Shown piece by piece: positions 21,301 to 27,464 of a DNA stretch of 27,464 nucleotides (position 1 is its first letter; each line of letters opens with the position of its first letter). The notes under the pieces were generated by a model. The model searched no databases. It was not told the origin of the DNA and worked only from the letters and a program-made list of their open reading frames with translations. The translations under genes and the position numbers were made by a program. The stretch comes from Welwitschia mirabilis (lineage: Eukaryota; Gnetophyta; Gnetopsida; Welwitschiales), in assembly GCA_051453625.1 (NCBI GenBank), contig JBOZIK010000001.1, positions 62,480,009 to 62,507,472 of the forward strand. The letters are read 5' to 3'.

Positions 21301-24300
21301 TTAAGATAGATAGTATTGGAAGGAGTAAAATTTTGTCAAAATGGCTGTTAAAGCATTCAACTTCAGATTTGGAATTAATTCCATTCAAAATAGCATGCAA
21401 AAGAAACTTCTTAACTCAATTAAAGATTGATGAAGCTGAATCAGGTAGAATTGAAGTCTTTTGACTTTTGAAATTGTGCTAAACAATCCTTTTTGAATGA
21501 TGGGCAGGCAACACTTACAATTGGATGAGCTTTATACATTAAATCTTGACTTTTTAGACTTTGAGAAGACGGCAGACAATCAGCCAGTTTGGGCAGGTGT
21601 CAGGAGACTATTTAGTTGACATGCTTGAAATCTATTATGAGAATAGGTTGTTGTTTCAGGAAATTGCACACACACCCCCTCAACAAGTTAGGCCCAAATT
21701 ACTTTCAAATTGATAGATCTTGATCCAGAATCAGTCTTAAAGCTTTGAACATTATCCAAACGAATTTGAACAAGATCATAGATCATGATTGAAACTAACA
21801 TACAAAATCCTTTGGCACTTGTTTTGTACCATATCCTTCATTTATCAACAAATTAATTTGGAGGTTTGTACCATTGACAAATGACACCAGTTTCGTATCT
21901 TGTACTAGTATTATTGTTAAAACCATCAGAAAGATCAAGAGTGGCAAGAAAAAAATGATTGGGCAAAAATCACCTCCTAGTTCTCACATATGAGGTTCCT
22001 TTTCTGAAGCTGCTGCTTCTTCTTCATTTGCTGGTATGGTATGTGTCCCTTTTGTTAATTTGAATGCGCTATTAAATAAGATGACTAGTGTGGACTAGAG
22101 AATTAACAATATGGAAGGAAAGATCTTGTCCATGGAAGCGAAAATGACAAGTATGGAAGCTAAAATAGTCCAGAGTGAAAACTGAAGTTGCACTTGACTA
22201 TGGTAGGGTTCAATGAGACCTTCACTATGATAATGGAGAAATTGGAGAGTGTTGGCGAACGAGTGTGCAATGAGACCAATGGAGAAACTGGAGAGGACGC
22301 CTTTTAGGGTTAATGATGTTGAGCAAGGAATCTTGGAGCTCCCATTGTTTAGGGATAAGGAAGATGGAACTAAAGGATGGGTTGACGATGTATTATTGGA
22401 TACTAATTTTGCAGAATAATAGATGTATGAAATTACTTCATAGGAATCTCTCTCTCTTCCTTCCCTCTCTCGCTTTCTTTTATATTTTTAATTTCTATCT
22501 CTTCTCCATCATTTAATACTAAGAATAGCAATTGAGAAATAATGGATTATTTATTAAATAAACAAGCCCTGGTTCTTATAAATATTAACACATTTTGCCA
22601 AGGGTCTAGCAAAGGCCTCTTGGGGGGCTATGATGGAATATGGAAAGAGTCTTGCAGAGACTCCTAACGCCGGAAATTGAGTTGTGTTGTCCTCACTGGT
22701 CATCAGACTCAGATTGTTGGCATTGCATGAATGGGAGTTTGATCTTGAAGCTTACACTCTGCAACTCATCACCCTTTATTATTTTCTATTTCAGATGAGA
22801 AATCAGAGATTCCAATGCTGATAGGCAATGTTAGTGTCTGGATTTTAGTCCTCATATGAGGCCCAAGACTTTCCTATATGCCACAATATAGGATGTTACC
22901 CTATGACCTGGTTAAAATATTCTCGATGTTGGAATATGTCTTTCAAAGGCCTTGATTGTACACAAGGTGTATCCTTTATTGGTCAACTGTACCTGATGTT
23001 CTTGTTGTTTTTCTTCTTGTAGGAAAGATGTATTTAGAACACTGTTAAGCTATTATTTTAGTTATTAAAAAAATGTAAAATTTGTTCTGGTGGCTTGCAT
23101 AGAAGGTATAAAATTAATCATAAAGATAAAGCAACATGTTTGAAATAGTTAGTATTTGTATCCAAATGGTGAAAGGCTTGTTGGTGAAAGGCATGGTTGA
23201 TTAATGTATTGAAAACTGGAGAATTGTCAACTAGCTATAATACTTTAAATCGAAACAGAAAATAGCAAATGCCCTAAAGCTTGTTTTAAACAATGTAAAA
23301 GAAAGCAAATAATTAACTTGTAGATGATAATAAGATGAATATAAATCAGATACACACACATTGAGAGGAGCAAAGACTGGCTTCTCAATCTGGACCCATC
23401 GATGAGGATGGACACTAAGCTCGTAGTGCTAGGGAAAAACAAATTTATGTGGTCAACTTCAGAAAGTCCAAAGGGGATTTTCTTAAGGGGAGAATTTGAG
23501 AGAAAAAGATGTTACAAAAGAGATTTCCCTAACAAATAACTGTTGTGTCACAATGACAACCGAATACTAACGCAAAATGATAAGGCTAACTAAATATATG
23601 TCCAATGTCAGACTAAAGACATGATCAGGGATGATGTGAGATGGTCATCTGTTGAGGTATACCGTAAGGAATAAGATTGATAATGAGTAATAACTATTGT
23701 GTGGTCCTGAGGAGAAGATGGCATGAGTCCATGTGAGACTGAAGACAAAGGAAATTGTTAAGAACAAGTTTAATGTCTGACTTATGGAACTGCATGCGTG
23801 AGCAAATTGATAAAATTGATAATAAGTAATAACTAAGGTGTGGTCATGAGGAGAAGATGGCATGAACCCATGTGAGACAGAAGACAGAGGAAATAGTTAA
23901 GAACAAGGTTTATGTCTGACTTATAGAACTGCACGAATGAGCAAATTGATAAGGGCAAATGATTATGACAGCAAGGCAAAGTGGTTGGTGGCAAAGTCAG
24001 TAAATTACATGCAAAATGGAGTAATTAAAATTGTATAAGCTAAAGGTGTTATTGTGGTAAACCACCTATTATACATATTATATAATAGTTGGTAATAAAC
24101 AACCTTCTGGAAGAGTGAATTCTATGTTTGATTGAAACCATTGCTAAGGTACCCAAAGGATGACAGAACCACATGAATGGGAATTTGGCTTGCTCGTCTA
24201 GATCTCAAAAATAGTGAAAGATTGAGCAGGACGATTCTAACCTTATGGATTAAAATATCAAACATGCGAAAAGGGGGTAGTCATATGATCAGAATGGGTA

Positions 24301-24745
24301 AGAGTTCCTGGAGTTGAGGCATAAAAGTAGATTTATGTTGACAATGTACTATGAAAATCGAGATGTAAGATATCTGAGACTAGTAACTCTAAGTCCCTGT
24401 TAATGCTTAATCATATAAACACTCATTAAGATGTTAAAAAAATAAAAAATATTCAAAAAAGAAAAAGAAGAAGACATATAAGAAACTGATTGATATATTT
24501 CAATGGTATGTCGCTTGGTTGTGAAGGAAAGTTCATCCGAGACTATATTTTACATCCCTTAGTCTTCCTTCATTTTTATGTTACATTCAGTTATTTTGTA
24601 GTCTAATAAAGTTAAATTTCTAATCTCTGAGAGTGAATATTGCAGTTACTTGTGGGAAGAATGGCGAGGAAGAAATACACTGAATGATACTGATGCTGAT
24701 GCGATTTCTAAAAGATTTTATAGCATATCATACTTCTCGTGTGAG
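18111..24745 (+). CDS. ULP2: ULP2-type SUMO protease (C48 family), partial, four exons
   Basis: Joined exons 18111-18311, 18406-18455, 18543-18627 and 24646-24745 encode about 146 residues of the catalytic domain. In this family the enzyme removes SUMO from proteins or trims SUMO chains, usually in the nucleus, by a Cys-His-Asp triad. Visible family marks are HFFNSFFFRKLADLDK, RVRKWTRKVDIFKKNYIF, HWSVVVICNAG with the catalytic His (CAC 18410-18412), PCILHMDSLVGTHKNL with the catalytic Asp (GAT 18581-18583), and SYLWEEWRGR. These match plant ULP2A/ULP2B and animal SENP6/7 rather than the ESD4/SENP1 class. All junctions are GT-AG and keep frame through split codons with no stop, which argues for a functional gene. 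The N-terminal exons and the exon with the catalytic Cys lie outside the window; a truncated duplicate is the alternative. Confidence 0.9.
18406..18455 (+). CDS. ULP2: ULP2 exon b with catalytic His
   Basis: This 50-bp micro-exon lies between acceptor TGCAG and donor GTCTAT. It encodes YHWSVVVICNAGAIIS. The preceding intron is 94 bp (18312-18405) and the following one 87 bp (18456-18542). Confidence 0.88.
18543..18627 (+). CDS. ULP2: ULP2 exon c with catalytic Asp
   Basis: It runs from acceptor TTTTGCAG to donor GTGAGG. It encodes NSQAISPCILHMDSLVG and THKNLGKLIQ. The loop between exon b's NAG and PCILHMDS is short and contains no acidic run. Confidence 0.9.
20174..20251. repeat. 39-bp tandem duplication
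   Basis: Two adjacent units share ACATGGTAAAATCT and ATTTTTGA with a few substitutions. Confidence 0.8.
21929..22184 (+). pseudogene. possible retroelement coding fragment with short heptad-like repeat
   Basis: The plus frame reads SGKKKMIGQKSPPSSH, a stop, then SFSEAAASSSFAG and, after another stop, MEGKILSMEAKMTSMEAKI. The repeated M-E-(G/A)-K unit predicts a coiled coil. Such a Lys/Ser start and coiled coil occur in plant retroelement gag-like proteins, but no named domain is present. The assignment is an inference. Confidence 0.3.
23674..23951. repeat. 139-bp tandem duplication
   Basis: Two units about 139 bp apart share GTAATAACTA, GAGGAGAAGATGGCATGA, CCATGTGAGAC, TTAAGAACAAG and TATGTCTGACTTAT-type strings. 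They are clearly homologous, with scattered substitutions. Confidence 0.85.
24646..24745 (+). CDS. ULP2: ULP2 exon d
   Basis: It runs from acceptor TATTGCAG to donor GTAATC and encodes SYLWEEWRGRNT through ISKRFYSISYFSCE. It ends in phase 0 directly before the expected Pro-Gln-Gln ... Asp-Cys-Gly segment with the nucleophile. No such exon is seen between 24746 and 27464. Confidence 0.88.
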
Positions 24746-24831
24746 GTAATCTTTGGTTAGGAATGCAAGTTCTGGATTTAGATACTTGTTTAATTGTCCT
24801 AATTTATGTTGCAGCAGCTATTTTAACTGTT

Positions 24832-25225
24832 TTACCTCAATTTTAGGTTATACTTTTCCTTTATAAAGTCAATATGTATTGTACAGTATCCAAAAAGCTC
24901 AGTAGGCTTAGTGCAAACGAACTGAGGTAGGTGACACAGCAGTACATGAGTCTCTGGGTCATGAAACATGCAGATGTAGCTCTTGAATTGAGATGGGACA
25001 ATACACTTGTCATAGGACACATGTGGTATAATAGATGCAGCATGGTCTGATATCACCTAGCCCAAAAGAATGATAGAAGATAGTGAAATTGTGTCTAATG
25101 TTATCAAGAAGGTGATGGATGAACGGCCCAAGAGGAAATACTGAGGCACTGTCTGGGGCTGTGCATTCAAAGATCCAATTTGAAACAATCATGAACCAAA
25201 GGAGCTTATTGTGGGCAGGGTGCAT
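24832..25225 (-). pseudogene. gag-like fragment related to the ORF at 13156-13622
   Basis: The minus strand encodes HNKLLWFMIVSNWIF and LGPFIHHLLDNI in one frame and FKSYICMFHDPE followed by ELFGYC in an overlapping frame. ICMFHD followed about 25 residues later by a G-(Y/F)-C string also occurs in the minus-strand LTR element. Frames are broken and no LTRs were found around it. I infer a relic of the same or a related element. If the gene is intact it lies in the intron after ULP2 exon d. Confidence 0.4.
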
Positions 25226-26920
25226 GTGTTTGCTTCTGCATATTTCTTTTTATTAATTTTATTATAGAAATGATGTTCTTCTTTTTTTAATATGATTTAT
25301 GATGTATTCAAATTCTGTATTTATATTAACAAGAAGAATATTGCACCCTTATTAAACAGAAGTTAATTTATATTGTATACAATATTGTTGTTGAAGTGAT
25401 ATCTGGGCAAATTAATTCTTCTTGGTTAAGTGGTGTTTCATTTGAATGAAATTCTGTGTAAGCTCTTGTAGCATGATCGAAGGCTACGATGGAATCCTGA
25501 CTTATTATGAGATGTCATAGAAACTCAAAATGATAAAGACATGAAATACAAGTCCTGACAGTATCCCCTTCTTTTATTGATGTTCTATAATGCTATCTTT
25601 TCCATCTTGACATAATCAGTATTCAGTAACAATTGGATCAAGTGTACATTCTGGAAAGAGAAAACCAATGACAATGGTGGACAACATAGTTTGGAGTAGA
25701 CAGAATGAAGTGTTGATGTATTAGTTTTGCTATTGGAAGTGATCATGTGGTGATCTTTATGGAACAAATCATAAGAAATAGTTGAAGTTTGTTTCTGTGA
25801 CACAAGCAAAGTGGTGCATGAAGAAGGCTTAAATTCTAGTTGTTAATGAATTCTTAGACATCTTACATTTGCAGATGCCTAGTTTAGCCGCTGTTTGTTG
25901 TTAGGAGTTTGAGGGTGCTTGACAATCTAGAACAAAAGCTCTTTCCAAAAGTGTGTACCATATTTCTTTGCTTGAATGAATGGAGTTGGAGTCCTGGTCG
26001 AGGAGCTGTTTATTAAGGTGTAATGATTTTGTTGGGAATCCAAAAGTGGAATTTGGAGGGAAATAACTTAAAGCTTTGGAAAGTATTTCAGCAGAAGATG
26101 AACTAACTCTTGCTCACTCAAGTCACATTTCCTCACGTATTTGAATGCTTAAAGATACACTAAAATGAACTAGATGAGTGAGAATGAAAAATTACAAATT
26201 CTATAATTTATATGAGTGGTCATGTCGTTTCTCAATTAAGGATCATGATTTTTAATAGGTAATTAATTATACATTTCTCAGAATGGTTTGTCCAATTGAA
26301 TCGATCTACCAATGATCGATTCCATAAGTGTGCTTACTGATTCCTGCAAATACAATCATTAATGAACTTAGATAACCAGTTCTTAATATGCAACTCTGCT
26401 ATAAAAACTTCCACAACTGTGATCAATTCCTGCAAACTTGAATCTTATGGTATGAAAAAGGTTGCAAGGATTATAGTAAAGGCTGTAGTCTGCTTCTAAG
26501 TGAGAGATGATTTTGAAGGCACTTAAATATTGCTGACTTGTAGTTAACTAATTGCTGGTTAATCAAGCAATGCAGAGTACGTGATAGAATTATTAGCAAA
26601 TTAGTTAACTATAGAATCAAGAGAATGTATATAAGACTAAGATTAAACCTTAGCTTTCTGATTAGATTTTAAAGGAGGGCTGAAAAGTGGTTGATTATAC
26701 AACAAGTAAGTAGAAAATTGTAACAGAGTATAATGAAAAGTTGAACTGGAGATGACGGATTATTGAGACAAGGGACACCATGTTCAGGAAATGACTGAAC
26801 TTAATCAATAGTAATAAAATGAATAATGTTTTGGCATAAGATTAATTTTGAAGAAAGAAAGGAATTTTCGCCTAAAAGAATAGATCTCTATTAGATTTGA
26901 TAAGTTACAACCCTCAGGAA
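25226..26920. other. no feature recognised
   Basis: 1.7 kb of AT-rich noncoding sequence, presumably intronic. The minus frame at 25585-25809 has no recognised domain. It does not contain the missing catalytic-Cys exon. Confidence 0.5.
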
Positions 26921-27026
26921 TGTTGGGCCCTTTACAATCACACCAAAAGCCATGACTTATGTAGAAATTAGAGCCCTTTCTATTTACCTATTTGTTGGGT
27001 TGGGCATGCAGAGCGTATACCCAACA
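26921..27026 (-). repeat. TRIM 3' LTR
   Basis: 106 bp, with TGTTGGG and CCCAACA inverted ends; a purine tract adjoins its right side on the minus strand. Confidence 0.93.
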
Positions 27027-27110
27027 ATCTCCCTCTAGATTGACATGCCAAGAGCTCACATGAACAAGGAAGGCATTGAGGAGATTCGAACCCAAAACCA
27101 AGTAGCACCA

Positions 27111-27126
27111 TGGCTCTAATACCAGT
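27111..27126 (-). promoter_or_regulatory. TRIM primer-binding site
   Basis: The minus strand reads ACTGGTATTAGAGCCA, with TGGTATTAGAGC pairing with initiator Met tRNA apart from one base. Confidence 0.88.
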
Positions 27127-27232
27127 TGTTGGGCCTTTCACCATCACACAAAAAGCTATGACTTAGGTGGAAATTAGAACTCTTTATATTTACCCACGTG
27201 TCAGGTTGGGCATGAGGAGTGCATACCCAACA
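27127..27232 (-). repeat. TRIM 5' LTR
   Basis: 106 bp, the same ends as the left copy and about 82% identical to it by my count, so the insertion is not recent. Confidence 0.93.
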
Positions 27233-27464
27233 AGGAGGGTAAGACTTATTTTAGAGAAGGGCTAGCTGATCTGGAGTTATTGAATTAATCCCCCAAATCA
27301 TGAAATTATACCACATAAATAATTTGAAACCTGTTTTAGTTGCTGATGATCATATACTTCTTAAGGGATGGGTGGCTATGCAAAACTGAAAATTGTGTGT
27401 GAAAATAACTGATCCATTTCAAAAAATTAATTCTGAAGATTAATTTGAATTTGGCTGTAAGCAA

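Larger units (their letters stand above)
18628..24645 (+). other. 6.0-kb ULP2 intron
   Basis: It is bounded by donor GTGAGG and acceptor TATTGCAG, which join AG with T to give Ser. It contains no convincing gene on either strand. Contents I can describe are a 39-bp tandem duplication (20174-20251), a gag-like fragment (21929-22184) and a 139-bp tandem duplication (23674-23951). The rest is AT-rich sequence, probably eroded mobile elements. It is about 65 times longer than the two introns just upstream. Confidence 0.85.
26921..27232 (-). mobile_element. TRIM: complete miniature LTR retrotransposon
   Basis: Two LTRs of exactly 106 bp (26921-27026, 27127-27232) start TGTTGGGCC and end CCCAACA, with 19 substitutions and no indels between them by my count. 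They flank a 100-bp noncoding interior. On the minus strand, ACTGGTATTAGAGCCA follows the right LTR (iMet-tRNA primer site, one mismatch) and a purine tract (AGAGGGAGAT) precedes the left LTR. Flanks AGGAA (26916-26920) and AGGAG (27233-27237) look like a 5-bp target duplication. This is the plant TRIM class, which relies on other elements for its enzymes. Confidence 0.93.

Noticed and set aside
21661-21690. Minus-strand purine tract followed by TGTGTG, resembling the start of a 3' LTR
   Set aside because: No matching second LTR, primer site or coding remnant was found near it.
27080-27126. GATTCGAACCC plus TGGCTCTAATACCA suggesting a tRNA gene
   Set aside because: The second string is the TRIM primer-binding site next to an LTR, and there is no acceptor stem or A box.
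1-27464. CRISPR arrays, operons, phage or bacterial defence systems
   Set aside because: The sequence is plant nuclear DNA. The repeats seen are LTRs, microsatellites and short tandem duplications, with no regular spacer arrays or prokaryotic gene organisation.

Overview
This window looks like nuclear DNA from a seed plant with a large, transposon-laden genome. It is AT-rich, with tiny exons separated by very long introns, layers of decayed LTR retrotransposons primed by initiator-Met tRNA, a TRIM element, MITE-like DNA and two assembly gaps. A gymnosperm would fit, but the species cannot be fixed from the sequence. There are no bacterial-type operons, CRISPR arrays, or tRNA or rRNA genes.

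One cellular gene is recognisable. Four plus-strand exons between 18111 and 24745 encode the middle of a ULP2/SENP6-7-type SUMO protease (C48 family). Reading frame and GT-AG splice sites are intact. The exons supply the catalytic His and Asp. The exon with the catalytic Cys, and all exons upstream of 18111, lie outside the window. Intron 3 of the visible part is about 6.0 kb. If the gene is intact, the upstream intron covers at least the first 18 kb of the window.

Layout: about 34-10321 is an old plus-strand Ty1/copia element. It has a 5' LTR, primer-binding site, gag, zinc knuckle, protease, gag-pre-integrase, RT and RNase H remnants, a polypurine tract and a 3' LTR. It is broken up by an unresolved block near 1-2.5 kb, a 302-bp GAGTC-rich inverted-repeat element (3391-3692), a fragment of a second copia element (3757-4400) next to an assembly gap, and a 2.9-kb pyrimidine-rich insertion (6198-9083) with a second gap. 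11439-15172 is a minus-strand LTR element, with LTR pair and primer-binding site, that carries only a gag-like ORF. 15.5-17.4 kb is a cluster of decayed GAGTC-rich sequence related to the 302-bp element. The protease exons follow at 18.1-18.6 kb and 24.6 kb. 24832-25225 holds a second relic of the same gag-like family. 26921-27232 is a structurally complete TRIM with two 106-bp LTRs.

Apart from the protease, almost everything here is mobile-element debris. No convincing new multi-gene system is present. The most unusual item is the GAGTC-rich element and its degraded relatives.
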